From the NCBI RefSeq assembly GCF_024172165.1, contig NZ_JAMZEB010000002.1:4361501-4425500 (forward strand): a stretch of 64,000 nucleotides of DNA, in the 5' to 3' direction. How positions within the stretch are numbered: the first letter of the stretch is position 1; every line of letters starts with the position of its first letter. Shown piece by piece: positions 1 to 7,719 of this stretch. The stretch is from Nonomuraea thailandensis (GTDB taxonomy: Bacteria; Actinomycetota; Actinomycetes; Streptosporangiales; Streptosporangiaceae). The translations under genes were made by a program, and so were the position numbers. Below the pieces are notes generated by a model. It had not been told where the DNA came from, ran no database searches, and worked only from the letters and a program-made list of their open reading frames with translations.

Positions 1-1720
1 GCGGAGGGTGCCCGGCCACGGCGTAGTGGACCTGGTGGCCGCCGTCGACCTTCTCCACGCGGGCGAGCGCGCACGTCGCCGTCACGTCGCCGGACAGCGA
101 CTCCATCGCCAGGTTGAGCCGGGTGAGGATCTCCCCGGGAGGTTCGCAGCGGTCCATGGCCAGGGCGCGCAGCATGTTGCGCAGCTGGCTCATGGTGACC
201 GCGGCGCCCAGGTCGTGCCCGGCCACGTCGCCGATGGCCACCACGGTGACCCCGTCGGGCAGGACGAACGAGTCGTACCAGTCGCCGCCGACCTCCGCCG
301 CCGACGGGCTCGCCTGGTAGCGGGCCGTGATCTCCAGGTCGGGCAGGGTCGGCGGCTCGGCCAGCAGGCTGTGCTGCAGGGCTAGGGCCACCTGCTGCGC
401 GCGCTGGAAGCGGATGGCGTTGCTCAGCGCGTCGTGCGCGTGGTCGAAGATCTCGCCGAGCAGCTCGATGTCGTCCCAGCCGATCGGCGAGCGGTCCTCG
501 CAGGTCACGGCGCTGACGACGGCGGGCACCGCGCCGTCCACCACGACCGGGAGCGTCAGCAGGCTGTTGGCGTCGTTGGCCACCAGCCACGCCTGGAACT
601 CCGCCGACGCGAGATTGCTCGGCGGAGAGCCGTTCGGGAAGATCTTCAGGATGGGGCGCCGCTGCTGGACGGCCTTGACCAGGGTGTTGTCGGCGGGCAG
701 ATGCTCCTCCCCGTACGGCGGCAGCCGCCGCAGGCCCGAGCGGGCGGCGGTGGCCAGGCGCTCGACCACGAACGGCACCCCGACCTGCCTGATGGAGGTG
801 AGGTCGGTGACGAGGTGGACGCCGCAGCCGTCGGCCAGCTCCGGCACGATCACGTCCGCCAGCGCGCCGAGCATGTCCGGCAGGCTCGTCAGGTCGGCCG
901 TGGCCGCGGTGGCACGGTCCAGCACCTGCTGGCGCCGCCGGTCACGCCACTGCTGCTCGATGTCGCTGCAGGTGCCCACCCACTCCACGACCTGGCCGTT
1001 GTCGCGGATCGGCACGGCCTGCGCCCGGAAGTGCCGGTAACAGCCGTCGGCGGTCCGCAGCCGGTAGACCTGCTCCCAGATGTCCGCGCCGCCGTTGACC
1101 GCCCGCCACCACGCCTGCATCGTCGGCTCGCGATCGTCCGGATGCAGCATCTCCTGCCAGCCGTGGCCACGGAACTCCTCCCACGGCTGGCCGGTCACCC
1201 GCTGCCAGCTCGGGCTCGGCTCGATGACCTCGCCCTCGGCCCCCGCCACCCAGATGATCTCCGCGCTGACGCGCATCAGGCTCTCGTAGCGCCGCAGGAT
1301 GCGGCTGCGCTCGTCGGCGATCGCCCGGAACTCCTGCGTCGCGTTGATCTGCTCGGTGACCTCCGTCGTCACCACCAGCACGCCGTGCTCGCCCGACTCC
1401 AGGGAGACCCGCGACAGGCTGGAGGTGAAGAACCGCTCCTCCTCCTGGTCGCCCGCGGCCATGCTCGACGGAGCCGCGGTGAGCACGACGGGCTCGCCCG
1501 TCGCGTACACCTCGTCGAACAGCCGGCCGTAACGTCTCTGTACGAATTCGGCAAAGGCCTTCTCCAGCGGGAGCCCCCTCGGTCTCTCGCCGAACTGTGC
1601 CCGGTACATGGCATTGGTGTAGAGCAACCGGTGGTCGGGGCCGCTGGTGACGGCCACTCCCACCGGTGCGGGATCCAGCACTTCGAACGCCAGGCCGCAG
1701 CGCGAGCCGTCCCTGGCCAT
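1..1720 (-). CDS. PAS/GAF sensor with SpoIIE-type PP2C phosphatase domain (3' end outside window)
   Basis: Soluble sensor phosphatase, probably acting on a phosphorylated anti-anti-sigma factor in a partner-switching circuit. Read from the ATG at 1720, preceded by GGGGAGG, the protein begins MARDGSRCG. Visible in order are a PAS domain (about residues 8-110), a second PAS domain with its PAC segment (about 140-260, HPDD motif), a GAF domain (about 270-420) and the start of a PPM/SpoIIE phosphatase domain with VGGDWYD and IGDVAGHD metal-binding motifs. The reading frame is open to base 1, so the C-terminus lies outside the window. No kinase domain is seen in the visible part. The signal sensed cannot be told from sequence. 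Confidence 0.9.
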   Translation of the reverse strand, partial: MARDGSRCGLAFEVLDPAPVGVAVTSGPDHRLLYTNAMYRAQFGERPRGLPLEKAFAEFVQRRYGRLFDEVYATGEPVVLTAAPSSMAAGDQEEERFFTSSLSRVSLESGEHGVLVVTTEVTEQINATQEFRAIADERSRILRRYESLMRVSAEIIWVAGAEGEVIEPSPSWQRVTGQPWEEFRGHGWQEMLHPDDREPTMQAWWRAVNGGADIWEQVYRLRTADGCYRHFRAQAVPIRDNGQVVEWVGTCSDIEQQWRDRRRQQVLDRATAATADLTSLPDMLGALADVIVPELADGCGVHLVTDLTSIRQVGVPFVVERLATAARSGLRRLPPYGEEHLPADNTLVKAVQQRRPILKIFPNGSPPSNLASAEFQAWLVANDANSLLTLPVVVDGAVPAVVSAVTCEDRSPIGWDDIELLGEIFDHAHDALSNAIRFQRAQQVALALQHSLLAEPPTLPDLEITARYQASPSAAEVGGDWYDSFVLPDGVTVVAIGDVAGHDLGAAVTMSQLRNMLRALAMDRCEPPGEILTRLNLAMESLSGDVTATCALARVEKVDGGHQVHYAVAGHPP

Positions 1721-1838
1721 GGTGACCTCCCCCCGATGGTCACACCTCTCGCCTCTGATACCCCTCATCGGCGAGCGGGAACGCGATCAGGCCCGGAAGC
1801 CGGTGCGAGCACCCGCCTCCAGGCCTGGTCGAGCGGGG

Positions 1839-2099
1839 TCAGGGCTTCAGCGTGCCGCGGTAGCCGACCGGGCCTTCGCCCTTGAACTGGGCCGAGCCCA
1901 TGAACCGGTTACCGTCCTCGAAGAACGTGATCGACCCGTTGCCCTGCGGGCTCGCCCACGACACCTGGGTGCCGGTGCCGGGCATGCCGGCGTTGGGGAC
2001 GACCTCGGCCCGGTTGTTGATGACGATCGTCAGGTCCGTGTCGTCGTGCCACTCGGCGTTGGGTCCGCCCCACTGGATCTGAGTCCTGTACGTGGCCAT
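1839..2099 (-). CDS. Single-domain OAA-family (cyanobacterial/myxobacterial agglutinin-like) lectin
   Basis: An 86-residue cytosolic protein without signal peptide. It carries the hallmarks of the Oscillatoria agardhii agglutinin family: QWGGPNAEW near the N-terminus (family: QWGG..A.W) and KGEGPVGYRGTL at the C-terminus (family: GEGPIGF(R/K)GTL). Known members contain two to four such about 67-residue modules and bind high-mannose glycans; this one has only one, with a rewritten middle segment rich in DDTDLTIVINN. ATG at 2099 has GGGAGGGAG upstream. It is a lone gene 118 bp upstream of the start of the SpoIIE-type gene on the same strand. The family call rests on motif recognition; glycan binding is inference. 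Confidence 0.72.
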   Translation of the reverse strand: MATYRTQIQWGGPNAEWHDDTDLTIVINNRAEVVPNAGMPGTGTQVSWASPQGNGSITFFEDGNRFMGSAQFKGEGPVGYRGTLKP

Positions 2100-2342
2100 G
2101 CGCGACTCCCTCCCACGTCGTTGCGGGTGATGGCAGCCTGACTATCCAGCGCCCGCGGGCGGGGGTCAATCGCGCCACCGGGCGGCGGGCGCATTTGACA
2201 CCGGCCCTAACGCGCGGCGCGGCGGCGGGTCGGCCGCTGAGCCCGGCAGACGGTCGCCCGCCTGGCCGGTTGTGGCCATCAAGCGGCGGGACCCAAACGA
2301 ACCGCGGCGGGACCCGTGGGCGGCCCCGCCGCGGAGCCGCTG

Positions 2343-3422
2343 TCAGAGGCAGGCGAGCCGCACCGGGCCGGCCACCATGGCCTGGTCCCCCGTCGTGTTG
2401 CCCCTGCCGGTGTCGGTGATCTCCACCATCGCCAGGCCGCCGGTGATGGTGACGGGTGCCGGGGCCGCGACCCAGGTGCCCTGGCGCATGCGCTGGTCGA
2501 GGGTGAACTCCGCGACCGTGCGGGCGTCCTGGTCGAAGCCGTCGGTGACGGTGTACCAGACCCGCTGGCCCGCGAAGCCGGTCTTCGGCACGTACACCTT
2601 CACGTGGCACACGTGCCGCCCGTCCAGCCCGGTCGTGAAGCGCCACTGGAAGCTGTTGCTGGGATGGGTGGCCCTGCCCGGGTCGTACGTCAGCGCGGAG
2701 AACAGGAAGCCGTCGCCGCAGCCCGCGCCCGTCCAGCCGGGAGCGCTGGCGTCCTTCCAGCCGTCCCGGCCCGGCACGCCGTCGATGCGCACGCTCCTGC
2801 GCGCGTCGCGCGGGCAGCCGGGCCCCGCCACCGCCACGAACGCGGGGCCGGCGGAGCCGGTCGCCGAGGGCCGCGGCTCGGGGCGGCCCGGCCGCAGCGA
2901 GGTGATGGTGACCGCGTCCTGGCGGCCCGCGACCGAGACGGCCATGGGCACCTGGTTCTGGTAGACCAGCAGCGCCGTGGGCACCGCGATCTGGGCGAGC
3001 ACGCCGAGGATGACCCAGGTCTTGATGGAGGTGCGCCTGGGCTCGGCCGGAGGCGGCTCCGGGGCCGGGCCCATGCGCGGGAACTCCACCGTCTCGTACA
3101 CGCGGTCGCTGTGGCGTACGCGCAGCATCGCGTCGGCCACGTGCCACTTCCTGGTCCACTCGGCGCGGTCGCCGCCGCACGCGGTCACGTACGCCTGCGT
3201 GACCGCCAGGCTCGGCAGCTCCTCCCCCGACACCGCCGCCCGCAGCTCGGCCGCCGTGAGCCCGGTCCTGCGTCTCATCGCGCGCCGGCCAGGAGCGCCC
3301 GCCGCCGACCGCAGCTCGCGCAGCCCGCGGGCGAACTCCTTGCGCGGGTCGGGCGCCGCCGGCCGCGCGTGCCGCCCCCGAGGCCTGCGCGGTAACTCAC
3401 GGAGCGTGTCCCTGCTCGTCAT
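2343..3422 (-). CDS. HTH-transmembrane protein with extracellular C-terminal domain (copy 1)
   Basis: A 359-residue predicted single-pass membrane protein. Residues about 28-105 resemble an XRE-type helix-turn-helix region (RKEFARGLRELR..., with YVTACGGDRAEW typical of actinobacterial HTH_31-like proteins). A membrane segment follows at about 133-155 (TWVILGVLAQIAVPTALLVY), then a roughly 190-residue ectodomain with conserved CPRD...SVRIDGVPGRDGW and CGD.FLF motifs and several cysteines. The downstream-oriented neighbour (3456-4454) is a clear paralogue over its whole length. The start follows GGGGGG at short spacing. The domain order suggests that an outside domain is coupled to a cytoplasmic DNA-binding-like domain, but no ligand is known to me. 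Confidence 0.75.
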   Translation of the reverse strand: MTSRDTLRELPRRPRGRHARPAAPDPRKEFARGLRELRSAAGAPGRRAMRRRTGLTAAELRAAVSGEELPSLAVTQAYVTACGGDRAEWTRKWHVADAMLRVRHSDRVYETVEFPRMGPAPEPPPAEPRRTSIKTWVILGVLAQIAVPTALLVYQNQVPMAVSVAGRQDAVTITSLRPGRPEPRPSATGSAGPAFVAVAGPGCPRDARRSVRIDGVPGRDGWKDASAPGWTGAGCGDGFLFSALTYDPGRATHPSNSFQWRFTTGLDGRHVCHVKVYVPKTGFAGQRVWYTVTDGFDQDARTVAEFTLDQRMRQGTWVAAPAPVTITGGLAMVEITDTGRGNTTGDQAMVAGPVRLACL

Positions 3423-3455
3423 CGTGCCCCCCAGCGATCGTGTCGGTCCGAGTGG

Positions 3456-4454
3456 TCACGGGCAGGAGAGCCGGACGGGGCCGGCGGCCATGGCCTGGTT
3501 GCCCGTGCTGTTGCCGCGGCCGGTGTCGGTGATCTCGACGATCACCAGGCCGCTCGTGACGACCAGGGGAACCGGCGCCGGAACCCACTGGCCCTGCCGC
3601 ACGCCCTGGTCGAGGGTGAACTCCCCGACCGTGCGGGCCTCCTCGTCGAAGCCGTCGCTGACCGTGTACCAGACGCGCTGGCCGGCCAGCTTCGACCTCG
3701 GGACGTAGACCGTCAGCGTGCAGTGGTGCGCGCCGCGCAGGCCGGTGGTGAAGCGCCACTGGAAGGAGTTGCGCGGATTGGCCGCTCCTCGCGGCTTCAG
3801 CTCCGAGAACAGGAAGCTGTCGCCGCAGCCCGCGCCGGTCCAGCCGGACGCGGCGGCGTCCTTCCAGCCGTCCCGGCCCGGCATGCCGTCGATGCGCACG
3901 CTGCGCGAGGTGTCGCGCGGGCAGCTCGGCCCGGCGACGGCGGTGAAGGCCGGGCGGTCGGCCTTGGCTGACTGCTTCTCGCCGCCGCCGGTGGTCGAGA
4001 TGGCGCGGAACAGCAGGTCGTCCCGCAACGCCCCGGCCGTGGCCAGCCCGGTCACGCCGACCGCGACGAGCAGCGCCGAGAGCTTGACGACGCCGGCGTT
4101 CAGCCGCATCCGCCGCGGGCGGCGCGCGGGCGACGGGCGCGCGGGAGCCTCGCCGTCGCCGGCCTGGTTGTCCAGCTCCTCCCGCAGCGCGTTCCACTTC
4201 CTGGCCCACGCGTCCTGGTCGCCGCCGCACGCCCCCACGTACGCCTTCGTGACAGCCAGGCTCGGCAGCCGGTCCCCCGACGCGGCCGCGGACAGTGCCG
4301 ACGACGAATATCCGGCCTTACGCTCCATGGCCCGGTAACTCGGGTTGCCCGCCGCCATCCGCAGGTCGCGTAATCCCTGCGCGAACTCCTGGAGCGGGCC
4401 GGGCGGGACCGGTCGTTCCCGCCTGCCTCGGGTGGTGGTGTCCTGATGGATCAT
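3456..4454 (-). CDS. HTH-transmembrane protein with extracellular C-terminal domain (copy 2)
   Basis: Paralogue of the gene at 2343-3422 (332 residues from the ATG at 4454; 33 bp separate the two). It has the same layout: N-terminal HTH-like region with YVGACGGDQDAW, membrane segment near 120-140, and an ectodomain repeating the CPRDTSRSVRIDG, GRDGWKDA, GAGCGDSFLF and QRVWYT motifs. A longer reading from 4571 exists, but the ATG at 4454 has AGGGGG directly upstream and matches the N-terminus of copy 1, so I chose it. The two genes look like a tandem duplication transcribed together. Ectodomain conservation is stronger than that of the linkers, which suggests the outside domain is what is selected. 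Confidence 0.75.
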   Translation of the reverse strand: MIHQDTTTRGRRERPVPPGPLQEFAQGLRDLRMAAGNPSYRAMERKAGYSSSALSAAASGDRLPSLAVTKAYVGACGGDQDAWARKWNALREELDNQAGDGEAPARPSPARRPRRMRLNAGVVKLSALLVAVGVTGLATAGALRDDLLFRAISTTGGGEKQSAKADRPAFTAVAGPSCPRDTSRSVRIDGMPGRDGWKDAAASGWTGAGCGDSFLFSELKPRGAANPRNSFQWRFTTGLRGAHHCTLTVYVPRSKLAGQRVWYTVSDGFDEEARTVGEFTLDQGVRQGQWVPAPVPLVVTSGLVIVEITDTGRGNSTGNQAMAAGPVRLSCP

Positions 4455-4628
4455 CGTGCCCCCTGACGTGATGAAGCTGTCGGCCCCTATTCGTGGCTGC
4501 GCGCCCGGCGGACTGATCCTTTGCGTTCCGGAATTGACCCTGACCAGACAGCTCCCGTCCGAAATCCGCACGACGGCGGGGCGGCCCCTGGTTCGGGGCC
4601 GCCCCGCGCGGCGATCCGGAGCTCCCGG

Positions 4629-5561
4629 CTATCGCCGCCTGACCTTGCCGAGCACGTCCACGACCGGCTCGTTGCAGGTGTTGACGTACCGGACGATCAC
4701 CGTGTACTTGACGCCCCTCTTCAGGAAGTCCGTGGGGTACCTGAGGCGGTCCTCCAGCACCGTGTTCTTGGCGACGCGGGGCTGCGGACGCAGGACCTCG
4801 GTGTCCTTCCGCGACAGGAACACGAAGTTGACCGTGCTGAGCCTCTTCAGCTTGTTGCCCGACGGGGCCAGGAACGAGTTCCGGCCGAGGACGAGCGTGC
4901 GGCCCAGGTTGTCGCCGCCGATGAAGTTCGTCGGCGTGAAGCGGCCCTTACGAACCGTCGTGCCGAACAGGCGGACGTTACCGGGGACGCGGCAGAACTG
5001 CCGCTGCAGCTCCGGCCGGAAGTACCGCTCCGGCTCCCTGAACGAGCCGAAGCCCCTGCGCTGGCTGCCCGGCTGCCGCTTGACGATCCAGTCCACGAAG
5101 TTGATCCCGGCCTCGCGCAGCACCTTCTCGACCGTTTCCGGAACGCGCTTGCCGGCGCTGGTCGTGCTGGGCAGCTGCTGGGTCAGGTCCTCGGAGGGCA
5201 CGACGCCCTCTCCGGTCGGGAGCTGGGGCAGCGTGGTGTTGGGCTGGGTGGAGGTGTTGCCGTTGTTCTTGTTGCGGTCGAGCAGCTTCTTCAGTGCCTC
5301 CTGGGTGAGCTGCTTGCCCAGGTCCTTGCCGAGGTCCTTGAAGAAGTCGCCGAACCCGCCGGAGCTGGAGCCGCTGCTCCCGCTGCCGGGCTGGGGCTGC
5401 GTGAGCCCGAAGTCGAACGAGCTGCCACCGGACGAGCCGCCGAAGCCGAACGGGTCGTCCACTTGCGCCTGCGCCGGTGCCGCGATGAGGCCGCTGCCGG
5501 CCAGCACACCGCCGGCCGCCAGGCCGGCCACCGCAAGACGAAGCTTCGAAGGTGCTCTCAC
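4629..5561 (-). CDS. Secreted protein of unknown function
   Basis: A 310-residue exported protein that I do not recognise. It starts at a GTG (5561) with AGAGGGGA eight bases upstream. Residues 1-32 form a signal peptide with a basic start, a hydrophobic alanine/glycine core and an AQA cleavage motif. Residues 33-130 are a low-complexity Gly/Ser region (GSGSSGSSSGGFGDFF) followed by a Lys/Leu/Gln-rich helix and a Thr/Pro linker. Residues 140-310 look folded, with YFRPELQRQFC, NFIGGDNLGRT and a basic C-terminus; two cysteines (in RQFC and NTC) could form a disulfide. A reading extending to 6347 is open but enters the repeat-filled region upstream and lacks a signal peptide at its start. Confidence 0.7.
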   Translation of the reverse strand: MRAPSKLRLAVAGLAAGGVLAGSGLIAAPAQAQVDDPFGFGGSSGGSSFDFGLTQPQPGSGSSGSSSGGFGDFFKDLGKDLGKQLTQEALKKLLDRNKNNGNTSTQPNTTLPQLPTGEGVVPSEDLTQQLPSTTSAGKRVPETVEKVLREAGINFVDWIVKRQPGSQRRGFGSFREPERYFRPELQRQFCRVPGNVRLFGTTVRKGRFTPTNFIGGDNLGRTLVLGRNSFLAPSGNKLKRLSTVNFVFLSRKDTEVLRPQPRVAKNTVLEDRLRYPTDFLKRGVKYTVIVRYVNTCNEPVVDVLGKVRRR

Positions 5562-5883
5562 CTTGGTTCCCCTCTCATGGTGACGCGATTCGGTGGGTGT
5601 GGTCCTGCCGAAGCGCGTCGGAATGTTTCCAGCGACTTCCTGATTACGGGGCCCGGCGATGACCATCCAGGTGAGGACGTTGTCCAGCGCCGCAAACCGA
5701 TGTCCACCCGGGGTCCGCGCCGTCACCGCTGGTCGCCGGGGCGGGCCGCGTCGCGGCCGGTCGCGGCGGCCGTCACGGGGACGGCTGTCCACCCGGCCGT
5801 GGCCCCCGGCCGGACACCCGCCTGCTCCGCGCGGTCCGCCCCCGAGGGCTCGGCGTGGCTGCCGGCTGCCCTCTTTCGCGCGA

Positions 5884-6042
5884 ATCGGGACGGTCGGGGC
5901 TCCATCAGGCGCGCTCTGCGTGGATCGGGGCGCGTGCGGCTCCTCCGGGCGTGCTTCACGCGGATCGGGCGCGTGCGGCTTGGCAGGGCGTGCCTGGCGC
6001 GAATCGGGGCGCGTGCGGGGCTCGGCCGGGCGTACATGGCGC
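5884..6042. repeat. Degenerate tandem repeat, about 40 bp x 4
   Basis: Four units each begin ATCGGG, at 5884, 5924, 5964 and 6003 (spacing 40, 40 and 39), and share GCGCGTGCGG followed by a GGGCGTGC-like core. Unit length is not a multiple of three, so no reading frame is kept through it. Confidence 0.7.
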
Positions 6043-6144
6043 GGGGCGAGCTTGCGGATCGCCGGAGGTCGTGCGGGCGTACGGGATCCGGGCACAGCGG
6101 CGTGCCTGGGCCGCCCGTGCCGAGTCCGGGCACAGCCGCACGCC

Positions 6145-6184
6145 CGTGTGGCCGTGTGGCCGTGTGGCCGTGTAGCCGTGTGGC
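6145..6184. repeat. 8-bp microsatellite CGTGTGGC x 5
   Basis: Five head-to-tail copies of CGTGTGGC, the fourth with a single change (CGTGTAGC). It lies in the same gene-free stretch as the 40-bp repeat. Slippage-prone; no function evident. Confidence 0.85.
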
Positions 6185-6248
6185 CGGAGCGGGGGCCGGG
6201 CGAGGTGTGGACGGCCGAAGCACGGCGCGGAAGCGGGGGACGGCATGG

Positions 6249-6294
6249 AAAAGGGGTCGTGCCCGGGTTTCGGAGGAAACCCGGGCACGACCCC
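6249..6294 (-). terminator. Intrinsic terminator of the lysozyme-like gene
   Basis: Perfect 18-bp inverted repeat: arms 6253-6270 and 6277-6294 with a 6-base loop, followed on the minus strand by TTTT (6252-6249). It lies 24 bases past the stop codon of the gene at 6319-7482. Confidence 0.9.
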
Positions 6295-6318
6295 CGGTGG
6301 GACTTCAGTGGTGGAGAC

Positions 6319-7482
6319 TCAGCACTTGTTACGCAACATCGCGGCATCCTGCTCGAACCGGATCTTGTTCCCCGCCTGCCCCCGCTTGGCGGCGACCCTG
6401 CCGAAGGTCTCCAGCCGCTTGGCGGCCGGCTCGTAGTTGGCGCTGGTCAGCGACTGCTTCTTGGCCAGCGCCGCCTGGGTGCCCAGGTTGACCTCGTCGG
6501 CGATGTCGTTGATGTTGCCCGGCCGCATGAACGCCACGTCGATCAACGCCGCCTGCACCGCCCGGGGCAGCTTGTCGAAGCTCTCGATGCCGCGCCGCGT
6601 GACCAGCTCCTTGGCCTCCTCGTACGAGACCTCGAACAGCGCGTTCACCTGCTCCTCCGTCAGCTCGGTCACCCCGGCCTTGAGGTCGTCGAACGCCTTG
6701 CCGGACTTGATGTCGTCCTGCTCGGACGGCGGGGTGGTCTCGTTCAGGATGCGGTTGACGATGGTCCGCGCGTCGCCGCGGTTCAGGTTGAAGCCGATCC
6801 CGATGGTGGTGATCTTGCGGCTCTTGCCCGCCTTGGTCTTCTCACCGGCGTCGTACGCCTTGGTCCGCACCCCCTCACGCTTGATCAGCATCTGCTTGAC
6901 GCTGCCCTTGTAGATCGTGGTGAACGGGCAGCGGGCCTGCTCCTCGGTGAGCTCCGTGGTGGCCTGGACGTCGCCGTCCGCCGTCTCCCCGGTGCCCTCC
7001 TCGATCTCGTCGGTGCCGACCCCGGCGACGCCCGCGTCGGTCTCGTCGGTGTCGCCGCTCTCCTCGGTGCCGTCAGGCTCCGTGGTGTCATCGGTGTCGG
7101 TGTCGTCCGTCACCTCGGTGCCGTCGGTCTGCTCGACGTCGGAGTCGGCGCCGCCGTCGGTTTCGGTGCCGGTGTCGTCGTCGGACTCGGTGGTGGTCTC
7201 GTCGTCGCCCGTCTCCGTGGACGAGTCGTCGGACTCCGCGGGATCGTCGGCCTCGTCCGCGACGCTGATCTCCTCGGAGTCGGCGTCCTGCGCCGACTCG
7301 TCGTCCTTGGCGGTGGTGGCGAGGGCGTTCTTCTGCGCCGCCGCCTCCTCCACCATGGTCACGTCCGGGTCGTCGGTCTCCTGCCCGGCCGTGGCGACCC
7401 CTATGGTGAGCCCCGTTCCGCCGAGCGCCAGCACGCCGGCCAGGGCGGCGTACGTGATGCGTCGCCGTGAGCGAATATGCAT
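6319..7482 (-). CDS. Secreted T4-lysozyme-like (phage-type muramidase fold) protein with long acidic linker
   Basis: A 387-residue exported protein. The ATG at 7482 has GGAGG upstream; a signal peptide with a twin basic start and an ATAG end occupies about residues 1-32. Residues about 45-170 are an extremely acidic Asp/Glu/Thr/Ser linker. The C-terminal about 170 residues match the T4-lysozyme family: KREGVRTKAYD (catalytic Glu in REG, Asp eight residues later) and TIGIGFNLNRGDA (family TIGIGH), followed by a helical PRAVQAALIDVAF segment (T4: VRRAALINMVF). It probably cleaves peptidoglycan outside the membrane, or binds it if inactive. The acidic linker is unusual for this family. Single gene ended by a strong terminator. 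Confidence 0.8.
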   Translation of the reverse strand: MHIRSRRRITYAALAGVLALGGTGLTIGVATAGQETDDPDVTMVEEAAAQKNALATTAKDDESAQDADSEEISVADEADDPAESDDSSTETGDDETTTESDDDTGTETDGGADSDVEQTDGTEVTDDTDTDDTTEPDGTEESGDTDETDAGVAGVGTDEIEEGTGETADGDVQATTELTEEQARCPFTTIYKGSVKQMLIKREGVRTKAYDAGEKTKAGKSRKITTIGIGFNLNRGDARTIVNRILNETTPPSEQDDIKSGKAFDDLKAGVTELTEEQVNALFEVSYEEAKELVTRRGIESFDKLPRAVQAALIDVAFMRPGNINDIADEVNLGTQAALAKKQSLTSANYEPAAKRLETFGRVAAKRGQAGNKIRFEQDAAMLRNKC

Positions 7483-7504
7483 TGAGTGCCTCCGTGAGGG
7501 ACTT

Positions 7505-7517
7505 GGTCCGTCGGACC
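7505..7517. promoter_or_regulatory. Palindrome GGTCCG-T-CGGACC upstream of lysozyme-like gene
   Basis: Perfect 6-1-6 palindrome ending 23 bases before the start codon at 7482, where it could be bound as an operator or form a leader hairpin. Regulator unknown. Confidence 0.4.
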
Positions 7518-7719
7518 TTCCTGAAGGCCTTGCTATTGCTCCGCACATTGACCAGCTAGGGGGTTTTGTCCGAGATCGTCCACTGGTCGCCCCAGGCCCG
7601 CCGCCACATGGCCAGAGGACGGCAACGGAGATCGTCCAGCCCCGGCACGACATGCGTGGACATCGCTGCACAACCCGGACGGGCCGCCGCCCACGACGTC
7701 GGCCGCCCCGCCGGCGGGA

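Larger units (their letters stand above)
5562..6252. other. Gene-free, repeat-rich intergenic stretch
   Basis: About 690 bases between the promoter side of the secreted-protein gene and the terminator of the lysozyme-like gene. Several overlapping open frames exist on both strands, but none has a ribosome site, recognisable motif or consistent codon use; they switch frame through the repeats. It contains a degenerate 40-bp tandem repeat and an 8-bp microsatellite listed separately. The promoter of the secreted-protein gene should lie within 5562-5660. Confidence 0.55.

Noticed and set aside
5884..6184. CRISPR-like array
   Set aside because: Units are contiguous and degenerate, without unique spacers or cas genes.
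5723..6223. Arg/Pro-rich minus-strand frame across tandem repeats
   Set aside because: No ribosome site or motif; the 40-bp repeat would change its frame at each unit.
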